Source: an uncultured Lachnospiraceae bacterium
GTDB taxonomy: Bacteria; Bacillota; Clostridia; Lachnospirales; Lachnospiraceae
Length of the DNA stretch: 64,000 nucleotides
Direction of reading: 5' to 3'
Assembly: GCA_910586025.1 (NCBI GenBank)
Contig: CAJUIO010000006.1
Span: forward strand, 1 to 64,000
The position numbers were made by a program, and so were the translations under genes. The notes beneath the pieces are model-generated. The model saw nothing but the letters and a program-made list of their open reading frames with translations, did no database searches and was not told the DNA's origin. Below are positions 42,349 to 51,312 of the stretch, piece by piece (within the stretch, counting starts at the first letter, position 1; every line of letters starts with the position of its first letter).

Positions 42349-43068
42349 ATGAGCGAGGATCAAAGCAGAGTATTGAAGCTGGTAATGGCGGGGATTTTGT
42401 TATTTTCCATGTTTGTTGTGGCAAGAGAGGGGGCGGCCTATGTTTTCTCGGAAAAGATACGGGCATCTGTGTCTGAGGAGGGTAAGGATCAGGTCTGTGT
42501 GGTGATAGATGCGGGACACGGAGGGGCTGATCCCGGCAAGGTGGGGATTAACGACGCGCTGGAGAAGGACATCAACCTTGAGATCGCCCTGATCCTGAAA
42601 AAATTTCTGGAGGCGGAGGATATCCGGGTGGTGATGACCAGAGAGGATGAAAACGGGCTGTACGACGAGGGGGCTTCCAACAAGAAGGTGCAGGATATGA
42701 AGAGACGTCTTGCCATCATCGAGGAGGCGGATCCCGAGCTTGTGGTGAGTATCCACCAGAACAGCTATCATGAGGAATATGTAAAGGGGGCACAGGTCTT
42801 TTTTTATCAGACCAGCGAAAGGAGCAGGGTGCTTGCCGACATTCTTCAGGAGCAGCTTGCGCTTCTGGATCCTGAGAACAAGCGGCAGGCAAAGGGAAAC
42901 GACAGCTATTATCTGCTGAAAAAGACGGGAAAGCCCATTGTGATTGTGGAGTGTGGATTTTTGTCAAATTCCGAGGAAGCCGGCAGGCTGATCACCCCCG
43001 TGTATCAGGAAAGACTGGCCTGGAATATCCATATGGGAATCATGAAATATTTAAACAGCGCCGGCTGA
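42349..43068 (+). CDS. cwlD: N-acetylmuramoyl-L-alanine amidase (CwlD-like)
   Basis: A 239-residue Amidase_3 protein. An N-terminal membrane helix (about 10-28) leads to the catalytic domain with zinc ligands in VIDAGHGGADPG, the ligand glutamate after (EKDINLEIAL), SIHQNSYHEEY and catalytic IVECGFLSNSEE. Length fits CwlD, which makes muramic-lactam in spore cortex together with PdaA. The upstream gene is a wall-binding GH18 protein, but a terminator separates them. Ribosome site is weak (GCGGCGG). Assignment to CwlD rather than another Amidase_3 is probable. Confidence 0.8.
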   Translation: MSEDQSRVLKLVMAGILLFSMFVVAREGAAYVFSEKIRASVSEEGKDQVCVVIDAGHGGADPGKVGINDALEKDINLEIALILKKFLEAEDIRVVMTREDENGLYDEGASNKKVQDMKRRLAIIEEADPELVVSIHQNSYHEEYVKGAQVFFYQTSERSRVLADILQEQLALLDPENKRQAKGNDSYYLLKKTGKPIVIVECGFLSNSEEAGRLITPVYQERLAWNIHMGIMKYLNSAG

Positions 43069-43093
43069 GATGCCATTGGGATGCCGGAAACGT

Positions 43094-43140
43094 AAAAAGG
43101 TGTGAGACCGGAGACTTATCCTCCGGACCACACCTTTTTT
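43094..43140. terminator. bidirectional terminator
   Basis: AAAAAGGTGTG...CCGGAG pairs with CTCCGG...CACACCTTTTTT. It separates the amidase gene from the convergent phosphorelay operon. Confidence 0.9.
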
Positions 43141-43157
43141 GACAGCTCCGACCCCGC

Positions 43158-45851
43158 TTAATCCAACGGCTCTGATGCGTCGGAATAGGAAATGGAGACA
43201 TCGTTTTTCCTTATGAATAACAGTCCGAAGGAGCCGGGACCGCAGTTGCTGGCAATGGAGGAGGAGGCCGGCTGCAGGTAAACACGCTCGAAGGGACAAT
43301 ACTGCTGTACCAGCTCCTGAATATACTGCAGCTTTTCCTTTTCCATTCCCGCATAGGTGATGAAAAGGATGCGTTTGTCAATATTCCTTGAATTAATAAG
43401 CATCTTCCGGATATAGCGCTTTGCCATATGAGCAAAGTCACCCATGGCGACTCCGCCCACGGCCATTCTGCTGTTTCGAAGCACGATGATGGGATGAAGC
43501 AGCAGTGCGTCGCAGAGAATCTGAATCCTTTTTGGTATCTGTCCAGCCTGACACATCATGTGGGTGCTGTCAATGATAAATGCAGAGGAAATATGGTTTC
43601 GGAGTCTTTTCATGGTTTCCACGATCTCCGCCTTGCGGACATGATTTTCCGCCAGGGAGGCGGCATAAAGCACGAAAAGGCCCATGCTGCTGGAAAGGTG
43701 TCCGGAATCCAGTATGGTGACGTTTTCAAAGGACTTTGCAGCCTCAAGGGCGTTGTGGTACCCCAGACTGGTGTGTTTGGCCATGGTGATGTGGATCACG
43801 TTCTGCGCCTCGGTGAGCCTCTGGGCAAAGAATCTCTCATAATCCTCCACATCCGGTGCCTGGGAGGAGCCCTCTTTTCCTCTGGCCATGTAGGAGAGCA
43901 GCTCGTCAGAGCTCAGCTCCAGATTATCCAGAAAACGTCCCTGCTCCGTACAGACATAGTAGGGACATACGGAAATGCCGAATTCCTTTATCAGAGATTC
44001 CGGGAGATCGCACACGCTGTCCGTGGTGATCATGATGGACAGTCTTTTGGCCTGCTCGAAGATCAGGACATCCTTTCCGATCTCCGACTGGCCGGATTCC
44101 TCGCACAGAGTGACCAGCTCCTTGGGGAGAATATTGAGAATGGCCGCCTCCAGCAGCGCACCGCTGACAGGCTTTGCCAGATAACCGGCAAAGCCCTCCT
44201 TGCGGTAGAGAAGCTGGTTGTTGCTTCCCGCATTGGCGGTGAGGGCGATCACGGGCACATCCTGACACAGTCCGCCGGGCTGTGTGCGCAATGCATGGAG
44301 ACATTCGATTCCGTCCATCTCCGGCATCAGATGATCCATCAGGATCGTGTCGTAATGCTGATACTGCGTCAGCCTCAGACATTCCGCACCGCTTTCTGCC
44401 GTGTCAATCTGAACCTTTGTCTCCTTAAGCAGCTTATGAACCACCTTCAGGTTCATTTCATTGTCGTCCACTACCAGTATATGCGCATCGGGAGCCTCAA
44501 AGCTCTGATGGTACTGCTCTCCCTCATGAACCCGGGAACGGGAGGCCAGGGTAAAGGTTCCCAGCTCTCTGGAATTTACAATATCCTGTTCCAGCGTGAC
44601 AACAAAGGTGGAGCCCTTGGTGTAAACGCTGTTTACGCTGATCTCTCCGCCCATCAGCTCAACGAGCTGGTGGACGATGCTAAGGCCCAGGCCGGTTCCC
44701 TCGATGTGGCGGTTTTTCTCCTCGTTCACTCTCTTGAACGCATTGAAGATATAGGGGATGTTTTCTTTTTTCACACCCTGCCCGGTATCCTCCACGGAAT
44801 ACCAGACGCGCACCCGGTTCAGCATCAGGCGCTCGCACCGGATGGAAAGCGTTACGGAACCGGCGCTCGTATATTTTATGGCATTGTTCAGCAGGTTGAT
44901 CAGAACCTGCTTGATCCGGACCTCGTCGCCGCATAACATGCTTGGGATGGAGGGATCCACCTGCAGGCGGAATTCAAGCCCCTTTTCCCTGGCTTTAATC
45001 CATATCATGTTGACAATTTCCGAAAAAAGAGCGCCCGTCTCATAGGAGACGTTCACGATCTCCATTTTTCCGGATTTGATCTTTGAAAGATCCAGAATAT
45101 CATTGATAAGGGTGAGGAGCATTTTGCTGGCACCCTGTATATTTCTGGCGTTTTCGGCCACATCCTCGGAGATGTCGCCGCGGAGAATGATTTCATTTAA
45201 ACCGATAATCGTGTTGATGGGCGTGCGGATCTCATGGCTCATGCTGGAGAAAAAGTGATTCTCCGCCTTATTCAGTTCCTCGATCTCCTTCTTCTGCTGT
45301 CTGGTAAGCTCGGTTTCCTCATCATAGAGCCTTGTGAGAAACAGGAGAAGTATGCTGGTGAGCGCACCCACCATAATGACGGAAAAGGCGGAATCGAAAA
45401 AGGAATGGCTCTGTGTATTCTGTGCCATAAAATCCGGGAAATAGAAAGCCGTAAAATAGCACAGAAGCGTTTCAATCGTGCACAGCAGGAAAAAGATTCC
45501 TTTTCGTCTTCCCTCCAGGGTAATGCTGATATAGATGAAGCAGAGCACGAACCATTCGGGCATTCCGCTGTAAAACCCGCCTGCCGTAAAAAAGCTGATC
45601 GGGAAAACGACAAGAAGCAATACTGCGATGGCGGTGGCTCCCGTATGGATCCGTTCATTCCGGATACTGAATTTTACAATGGCGGTTATGAAGGCAAGAC
45701 TTGCCGCCAGAATCAGCAGGTTTGCAAAACTCCTTCCCATGAGAAGTATAATGGTAAGGGCAACCATGCTGATACCTGTGACCACCCGGAACATCCGCTC
45801 CCGCAGACTGATCCTGTGGTCGAAGATTATTTCAAACCATTTTTTCAACAC
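43158..45851 (-). CDS. hybrid histidine kinase with C-terminal DegV fatty-acid-binding domain
   Basis: About 897 residues. Five or six membrane helices (about 15-165); HisKA with phospho-acceptor His206 in SSMSHEIRTPIN; HATPase (about 310-425) with LLNNAIKYT and GTGLGLSI; receiver (about 450-570) with Asp506 in LMDHLMPEMDG; then a complete DegV domain (about 603-890) with TTDSVCDLPESL, SSQAPDVEDYERFF, HITMAKHTSLGYHNA, ILDSGHLSSSMGL and CGPGSFGLLF. DegV/FakB proteins bind a fatty acid for phosphorylation by FakA; fusion to a kinase is unusual. GTG 45851 is chosen for AGGAGG nine bases upstream; ATG 45917 is in frame. It overlaps the upstream kinase gene. Confidence 0.87.
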   Translation of the reverse strand: MLKKWFEIIFDHRISLRERMFRVVTGISMVALTIILLMGRSFANLLILAASLAFITAIVKFSIRNERIHTGATAIAVLLLVVFPISFFTAGGFYSGMPEWFVLCFIYISITLEGRRKGIFFLLCTIETLLCYFTAFYFPDFMAQNTQSHSFFDSAFSVIMVGALTSILLLFLTRLYDEETELTRQQKKEIEELNKAENHFFSSMSHEIRTPINTIIGLNEIILRGDISEDVAENARNIQGASKMLLTLINDILDLSKIKSGKMEIVNVSYETGALFSEIVNMIWIKAREKGLEFRLQVDPSIPSMLCGDEVRIKQVLINLLNNAIKYTSAGSVTLSIRCERLMLNRVRVWYSVEDTGQGVKKENIPYIFNAFKRVNEEKNRHIEGTGLGLSIVHQLVELMGGEISVNSVYTKGSTFVVTLEQDIVNSRELGTFTLASRSRVHEGEQYHQSFEAPDAHILVVDDNEMNLKVVHKLLKETKVQIDTAESGAECLRLTQYQHYDTILMDHLMPEMDGIECLHALRTQPGGLCQDVPVIALTANAGSNNQLLYRKEGFAGYLAKPVSGALLEAAILNILPKELVTLCEESGQSEIGKDVLIFEQAKRLSIMITTDSVCDLPESLIKEFGISVCPYYVCTEQGRFLDNLELSSDELLSYMARGKEGSSQAPDVEDYERFFAQRLTEAQNVIHITMAKHTSLGYHNALEAAKSFENVTILDSGHLSSSMGLFVLYAASLAENHVRKAEIVETMKRLRNHISSAFIIDSTHMMCQAGQIPKRIQILCDALLLHPIIVLRNSRMAVGGVAMGDFAHMAKRYIRKMLINSRNIDKRILFITYAGMEKEKLQYIQELVQQYCPFERVYLQPASSSIASNCGPGSFGLLFIRKNDVSISYSDASEPLD

Positions 45852-48414
45852 CTGGCGATTCCTCCTGTCTTTCAAGTAATCCGGCAATGCTCTCACAGAC
45901 CTGATCATAGAGGTCAAGGAGAGAAGAATGATTTTGCCGGATATAATCCACGTCCTCTTTCTTTCCGGCCTGCTCCAGCAGCTTTGCCTGCTCGGAAAGC
46001 TGCTCTGCGCCGATGGTCAGAGAGGTGCTTTTCAGGGCGTGGACTTTGATGGCGTAATCCGCCCAGCTTGCGGCTTCATAGTAAGAGTCGATTTCCGACT
46101 TTTTTTCTCCGCTCTGCTCACAGAACATCTGCAGCATTTCCAGATAGAAATCTTCCTCGCCGGCACAATAATCCAATCCCATCTGCACGTTGATGCCGGC
46201 ACGGACAAGAGCGTCAAAGGGTGAGAGCGTCTCGTCCGGCGCTGAGATCTCTTCCGGTGTGACATCCTGCGGTGCAGAAGCTTCCGGTGAAGATAAGGCA
46301 GGGCTTACCGGAGTGCCGGCTTCTGCCTGGCCATTGTCTTGCCTGGTGGGCGCCGGACCGTACTGAATGGAGTTCTTTGGCAGAACCTTTCTCAGAACCC
46401 GCTCCAGAACCGCACGTTCGATAGGCTTTGGTATAAATTCCGTGAATCCCTCGTTGCGGAACATTTCCCTTGCGCCGCTTAAGGTGTTTGCGGTCAGGGC
46501 TATTACAGGCAGATCCTGATAGATTCCGCCCTCGATCTCCCGGATCTTCCTGAGCGTCTCCACGCCGTCAAAGCCCGGCATCATGTGATCCAGAAAAATA
46601 ATATCATAGTCGATGGAGGTACAGCGCTTAATGGCCTCCTTTCCGCTTGGACAGGTATCCACCTGAATCCCATAGCTGCCAAGGACACCCTTTGCGACAA
46701 CCAGATTCATCTCCTCGTCATCCACGGCAAGAGCCCGCACTCCCACGCAGGAAAACGGCCTGCGGCCTGCGGCCTGGGCTTCCTCGAAACCGTTTTCTTT
46801 CACTTCGCCGTTCAGAAGGTTCACCACGGAAAGTGCGGAAAACGGCTTGCGTATGACAAGGAGTCTGCTTTCCGCATCTAACAGAAAATCTTTTTCCGCA
46901 ATGATCACGACCCGCAGCTTATTGGACAGCTCTTCGTAATAAGCGCTGTTCTCCTCATATTCGGCCTGGGCGATAAACACATGGGTCACGGCATGACTGC
47001 TCTGGAGCTTCATCAGCCCATTAAAATTATGGGCCTGATATCCCTCGATACCGAGTCCCTCCACCATATGCAGAATCATATTGTCATAATATATTCTGAC
47101 CTCGTCGCAGCTGTATTTTTCCGGGCGGAAGTAGCAGGCGATACACAACCTCTCAACATCATGAATGACCATGGTCGGCGTGTAATCCGACACCGCCTGG
47201 GGAATTGCGATATGTACCTGCAGGCCTTCCTGACCCTTGCTGTCAAAGTAAATAAATCCGCCCATGGCATGGAGCAGGCCCCGGGCAATGGGAAGTCCCA
47301 GTCCCAGCCCGCCCGCAAAGCGGCTGCTCCCGGAGTCTGCCTGGTAAAAGTCGTCGCACATCTGCGTGAGCTGAGCGGCATCCATTCCGATTCCGGTATC
47401 GCGGATATCTATAATCAGATTGATCCCATAGCTTTCCGGCCGGAATCCTATGCAGACATTGATTCCTCCTTCCTCCGTGAATTTGATGGAATTTTCCAGA
47501 AGAATCTTGAGAACATGAGAGAGCTTTTCCGCATCTCCGACAAGGACGGCGGGCATTTTCGGATCCATGTCAAAGACCATCTCCAGCTGCTGTCTGTTTT
47601 TCTGCATGGCCGCCATGGTGATCACGTCATTGAGAACGGAAGCGATCATGTATGGTTCGTTGGAAGGAGTCAGAGTTCCCTCCACGATTTCTGTATAGTC
47701 CAGCATGTTGTTGATCTGGCTGGAGAGACGTTTGCCTGCCAGCTGTATGGAGCGCATGTCTTCCCGGACTCCCGGGGAGATATCCTTCTCCAATATGACC
47801 TCGCTGATGCCGAGAACCATGTTGGTGGGGGTTCTGAGCTCATGAGACACGTTGGAGAGAAATTCGGCGTTCTGCCGTCCGGTCGTTTCCAGCTGGGCCA
47901 GAATACTGTCCTGCAGGGTCCGGTCCTCCCGCCGCTTGTTGATGCGGTACATGGCGATGGCCATGGAACCGGCCACCACGCTGGCACCGAATCCGAGACG
48001 CACGATGTTCTGGATTCCCATTCCGGAGGTGACCGTATGTAGAAGAAGGAAATGATACAGCAGCTCCAGAAGATACAGACCGATGGTGATATACAACAGC
48101 CGTTTTTTGTCAAACATAGAAAAAACAAGGAGGATCATGCAGGCCACTGCCGGTATGTCAAAAAGGACTGCGCTGTGCACTCCGTAAAAGAAAAATCCGA
48201 CCAGCAAAAGGCCGGCACACAGAGTTTCGTAAAAACCCTCCGTGCCCGCTCTTCCGATATGAAGGAACCATACGATGGAATTGCCCATCACGATAATAGG
48301 GATCATCCAGTGCTCCCAGGACATGGAAAGGGTGAGCAGGATCAACATGGTTCCAAACATAGTGACAATGGAGGCCAGTAGAAGATGTATGCTTGTTTGA
48401 CCTTTCGTTCTCAT
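45832..48414 (-). CDS. hybrid histidine kinase with receivers and Hpt domain
   Basis: An 860-residue phosphorelay kinase. Six membrane helices in the first ~160 residues, HisKA with His191 in SNVSHELRTP, HATPase (about 300-410), a degenerate receiver-like segment lacking a clear phospho-acceptor (about 430-545), a receiver (about 565-690) with Asp609 in FLDHMMPGFDG, a Pro/Ala/Ser linker, and a C-terminal Hpt domain (about 745-845) with His792 in KVHALKSTSLTIGA. It can therefore pass phosphate from kinase to receiver to Hpt and on to other receivers, including those of its two neighbours. ATG overlaps the upstream receiver gene stop (ATGA). Confidence 0.9.
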   Translation of the reverse strand: MRTKGQTSIHLLLASIVTMFGTMLILLTLSMSWEHWMIPIIVMGNSIVWFLHIGRAGTEGFYETLCAGLLLVGFFFYGVHSAVLFDIPAVACMILLVFSMFDKKRLLYITIGLYLLELLYHFLLLHTVTSGMGIQNIVRLGFGASVVAGSMAIAMYRINKRREDRTLQDSILAQLETTGRQNAEFLSNVSHELRTPTNMVLGISEVILEKDISPGVREDMRSIQLAGKRLSSQINNMLDYTEIVEGTLTPSNEPYMIASVLNDVITMAAMQKNRQQLEMVFDMDPKMPAVLVGDAEKLSHVLKILLENSIKFTEEGGINVCIGFRPESYGINLIIDIRDTGIGMDAAQLTQMCDDFYQADSGSSRFAGGLGLGLPIARGLLHAMGGFIYFDSKGQEGLQVHIAIPQAVSDYTPTMVIHDVERLCIACYFRPEKYSCDEVRIYYDNMILHMVEGLGIEGYQAHNFNGLMKLQSSHAVTHVFIAQAEYEENSAYYEELSNKLRVVIIAEKDFLLDAESRLLVIRKPFSALSVVNLLNGEVKENGFEEAQAAGRRPFSCVGVRALAVDDEEMNLVVAKGVLGSYGIQVDTCPSGKEAIKRCTSIDYDIIFLDHMMPGFDGVETLRKIREIEGGIYQDLPVIALTANTLSGAREMFRNEGFTEFIPKPIERAVLERVLRKVLPKNSIQYGPAPTRQDNGQAEAGTPVSPALSSPEASAPQDVTPEEISAPDETLSPFDALVRAGINVQMGLDYCAGEEDFYLEMLQMFCEQSGEKKSEIDSYYEAASWADYAIKVHALKSTSLTIGAEQLSEQAKLLEQAGKKEDVDYIRQNHSSLLDLYDQVCESIAGLLERQEESPGVEKMV

Positions 48415-48773
48415 TTTTTCTCAATCCCCACGGCAATTCGTTTTAAAAGCTCCTGAGGGGTAAAGGGCTTTTTCAGATAATTGACCGCCCCCAGCATGAT
48501 GGCGCTCAAAACATCGTCCTCGTCTCCTGAAGCCGTCAGAAAAATAACGGGAATATCGATCGAAAGGCCTTTCATCCGTTTGAAGGTCTCAAGACCGTCC
48601 ATTTCCGGCATGGCTATATCGAGAAGAATCAGATCAACCGTCTCGTCGTTAAGCTTTCCGAGAGCTTCCTCGCCTGACTTGGCAAGAATCACGTTGTATT
48701 CCTTTTCCAGGATTCTCTTTGTCCTTTTCAGATTCATTTCGTCATCGTCCACTACTAAAATACATTTTTGCAT
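48411..48773 (-). CDS. stand-alone receiver protein
   Basis: A 120-residue protein that is just one receiver domain: LVVDDDEMNLKRTKRIL, phospho-acceptor in LILLDIAMPEMDGLE, conserved Thr in VIFLTASGDEDDV and Lys in NYLKKPFTPQEL. It has no output domain, so it works as a phosphate shuttle or a protein-binding switch. ATG 48773 is chosen for AAAGGAGG upstream. First gene of the three-gene phosphorelay operon; the next gene starts within its stop codon. Confidence 0.93.
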   Translation of the reverse strand: MQKCILVVDDDEMNLKRTKRILEKEYNVILAKSGEEALGKLNDETVDLILLDIAMPEMDGLETFKRMKGLSIDIPVIFLTASGDEDDVLSAIMLGAVNYLKKPFTPQELLKRIAVGIEKK

Positions 48774-49009
48774 ACCTTTGCCTCCTTTTATTTCTGCGGG
48801 CAACGAGCCAAGCGGGCATGCTTGCATGCACGTTTGGTGACTGCCGCAGGGGTGTTGACTTTGGAGATCTGATAATCTCCGTAAATTCAATTTTAAAATA
48901 GGATTCCCACAAAATCAAGTCTAATCATACCTTAATATAATCATATCTAGTCAAACGAAAAAAAATGTGATAAAGTATATTTGGCACAGAGCTTTGGAGA
49001 AATCGGAAG

Positions 49010-50095
49010 ATGAAGACAAAGGTTATCACAATAGAAGAAAATAATATAAATATGGAAGCCGTTGAGGAGGCGGGAGCGATTCTGAAAAGGGGCGGTCTTG
49101 TGGCGTTTCCCACAGAGACCGTGTACGGCCTTGGAGGGGACGCACTGAACGGGGAATCCTCCGCCAGAATCTATGCGGCAAAGGGACGTCCAAGCGATAA
49201 TCCTCTGATCATCCATATTGCGGATATGGGTGATCTTTCCATGATTGCGAAGGACGTGCCAAAGGAGGCGTATCTTCTGGCGGAACGATACTGGCCGGGG
49301 CCGCTTACCATGATTTTTCACAAGACGGATATCGTGCCGTATGCCACGACCGGGGGCCTTAAAACCGTTGCGGTGAGGATGCCCTCCCACGAGACGGCCA
49401 GAGCGCTGATCCGTGCTGCGGGGGGCTTTGTGGCGGCTCCGAGCGCCAACCGCTCCGGGAGGCCGAGTCCCACTCTGGCAAGGTACGTGATCGAGGATCT
49501 GGACGGATGCGTGGATCTGATTATCGACGGCGGACAGACGCAGATTGGCCTGGAATCCACGATTGTGGATTTCACGGGAGAAGAGCCCGTGATCCTTCGC
49601 CCGGGATATGTCACGGAGGCCATGGTAAGGGAGGCCGCAGGACGGGTACTGACGGATCAGGCCGTGATCGATTCGGATTCGGATCAGGCACCCAGGGCTC
49701 CCGGAATGAAGTACAGACATTATGCACCCAGGGGCAGTCTCTTTCTGGTGGAGGGAGAGACGGATAAGGTGAGCGCATATATTAATGAACAGATCGCTCT
49801 GAAAAGGAGACAGGGCCTTAGGACCGGGGTGATCGCCGCACAGGAGACGGCAGACCGTTATACGGCGGATGTGGTGAAAAGCATGGGGAAGCGCCATGAC
49901 GGTGAGGAGGCCGCAAGACAGCTGTTCCGCATTCTCAGAGAGCTTGACGATGAAAACGCGCAGATCATCTATGCGGAAGCCTTTGCGGGAGAGGGAGTTG
50001 GAGCGGCGGTTATGAACAGGCTTTTGAAGGCTGCGGGACATCAGGTGCTGCAGGCGGGAGATAAACAGGATCAGAAAGGAGAGACGGCACAATGA
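49010..50095 (+). CDS. threonylcarbamoyl-AMP synthase (Sua5/YwlC)
   Basis: A 361-residue enzyme making the L-threonylcarbamoyladenylate needed for t6A37 in tRNAs. The YrdC domain (about 15-210) has GGLVAFPTETVYGLG, KGRPSDNPLIIHI, PGPLTMIFHK, VAAPSANRSGRPSPT and GLESTIVDF; the C-terminal Sua5 domain (about 230-350) follows a PGMKYRHYAPRG linker. It is longer than TsaC, as expected for Sua5. It overlaps rpiB by four bases (ATGA). Only a weak GGAG precedes the ATG. Promoter for the strand is not certain in the 236 bp divergent gap. Confidence 0.94.
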   Translation: MKTKVITIEENNINMEAVEEAGAILKRGGLVAFPTETVYGLGGDALNGESSARIYAAKGRPSDNPLIIHIADMGDLSMIAKDVPKEAYLLAERYWPGPLTMIFHKTDIVPYATTGGLKTVAVRMPSHETARALIRAAGGFVAAPSANRSGRPSPTLARYVIEDLDGCVDLIIDGGQTQIGLESTIVDFTGEEPVILRPGYVTEAMVREAAGRVLTDQAVIDSDSDQAPRAPGMKYRHYAPRGSLFLVEGETDKVSAYINEQIALKRRQGLRTGVIAAQETADRYTADVVKSMGKRHDGEEAARQLFRILRELDDENAQIIYAEAFAGEGVGAAVMNRLLKAAGHQVLQAGDKQDQKGETAQ

Positions 50096-50520
50096 TAGCT
50101 TTGGGAAGCGACCACGGAGGGTATGACCTTAAGGTTCAGGTCATGAAGCATTTGGAGGAGAGGGGGATAGAGTATAAGGATTTCGGGTGCTTTGACAAGA
50201 GCTCCTGCGACTATCCGGAATTCGGACAGGCTGCGGCCAGAGCAGTTGCGGAAGGAACCTGCGAAAAGGGAATTGTCATCTGCACGACGGGAATCGGGAT
50301 TTCCATAGCGGCAAACAAGATAAAGGGGGTGCGCTGCGCCCTGTGTACGGATGCCTATCTGGCAAAGATGACAAGGCTTCACAACGATGCCAATATCCTG
50401 GCCATGGGAGGCGGCTTTACGGGCCCGAACCTGGCTGTGGAGATTGTGGATACTTTTCTAGACACTGAATTTTCACAGGGGGAGAATCATAAGAGGAGAA
50501 TTTCCAAGATAGAGCCCTGA
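50092..50520 (+). CDS. rpiB: ribose-5-phosphate isomerase B
   Basis: A 142-residue RpiB/LacAB enzyme interconverting ribose 5-phosphate and ribulose 5-phosphate. It starts MIALGSDHGGYDLK and has the active cysteine and anion hole in GIVICTTGIGISIAANK, then RCALCTDAYLAKMTRLHNDA and NILAMGG. Its start overlaps the sua5 stop and AAAGGAGAG lies upstream. Cytoplasmic, pentose phosphate pathway. Confidence 0.95.
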   Translation: MIALGSDHGGYDLKVQVMKHLEERGIEYKDFGCFDKSSCDYPEFGQAAARAVAEGTCEKGIVICTTGIGISIAANKIKGVRCALCTDAYLAKMTRLHNDANILAMGGGFTGPNLAVEIVDTFLDTEFSQGENHKRRISKIEP

Positions 50521-50574
50521 CAGGAAAGAGGAACTGACGGGAGTATCAAACCAAGGATGAGAATGTAGAGGTAA

Positions 50575-50597
50575 GATTGAAAATGTAATTTTCAATC
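50575..50597 (+). repeat. hairpin 1 in the rpiB-upp gap
   Basis: GATTGAAAAT-GTA-ATTTTCAATC, a perfect 10-base stem. Confidence 0.6.
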
Positions 50598-50615
50598 TAC
50601 GTATTTGGGCCTATT

Positions 50616-50640
50616 CCCGCATGGGAAGGGCTCATGCGGG
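50616..50640 (+). repeat. hairpin 2 in the rpiB-upp gap
   Basis: CCCGCATG pairs with CATGCGGG around a purine-rich GGAAGGGCT loop, ending 18 bases before the upp start. I looked for a PyrR-binding sequence and did not recognise one. Confidence 0.6.
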
Positions 50641-50658
50641 AAAGGCACGGGTATAAAA

Positions 50659-51288
50659 ATGGCAAGAACAATTATCATGGATCATCCGCTGATCCAGCAC
50701 AAAATCGGGTATATCAGAAGAATTGAGACGGGGACCAAGGATTTCAGGCAGACAATCGGTGAGATCGCCATGCTGATCTGCTATGAAGCCACCAGGGATC
50801 TGCCGCTTATCGATGTCACGGTGCAGACCCCTATCTGCAGGACCACCGTGAAGGAGCTGAGGGGCAAAAAGATGGCTATCGTGCCGATATTGCGGGCAGG
50901 GCTCGGAATGGTGGACGGAATGCTGAATCTGATTCCGGCGGCAAAGATTGGCCATATCGGACTCTATCGGGATCCGGAAACCTTAAAGCCGGTTGAATAC
51001 TACTGCAAGCTCCCGGCGGACTGTGCGGAGCGCGAGGTGTTCGTGGTAGATCCCATGCTTGCGACGGGTGGATCGTCGGTTGCGGCCATTCAGATGCTGA
51101 AGGACAAGGGATGCCAGAATATTCATTTCATGTGCATTATCGCAGCTCCGGAGGGCATTAAGGCCATGCAGGAGGCGCATCCCGACGTGGATATTTATAT
51201 CGGGGCCCTGGATGAAAAGCTCAATGACCATGGCTATATCGTGCCGGGGCTCGGGGATGCCGGCGACAGGATTTTTGGCACAAAATAA
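50659..51288 (+). CDS. upp: uracil phosphoribosyltransferase
   Basis: A 209-residue enzyme that joins uracil and PRPP to UMP in pyrimidine salvage. It begins with the family DHPLIQHKIGYIR and has TPICRTTVKELRGKKMAIVP, PILRAGLGMVDGML, the PRPP loop VVDPMLATGGSS and uracil-binding YIVPGLGDAGDR. ATG 50659 gives the standard length; the in-frame extension to 50605 covers a hairpin and is unlikely. Ribosome site is weak (AAAGGCACGGG). Confidence 0.95.
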   Translation: MARTIIMDHPLIQHKIGYIRRIETGTKDFRQTIGEIAMLICYEATRDLPLIDVTVQTPICRTTVKELRGKKMAIVPILRAGLGMVDGMLNLIPAAKIGHIGLYRDPETLKPVEYYCKLPADCAEREVFVVDPMLATGGSSVAAIQMLKDKGCQNIHFMCIIAAPEGIKAMQEAHPDVDIYIGALDEKLNDHGYIVPGLGDAGDRIFGTK

Positions 51289-51312
51289 GAAAGTGAAAGG
51301 CGGGTGAAGCGG

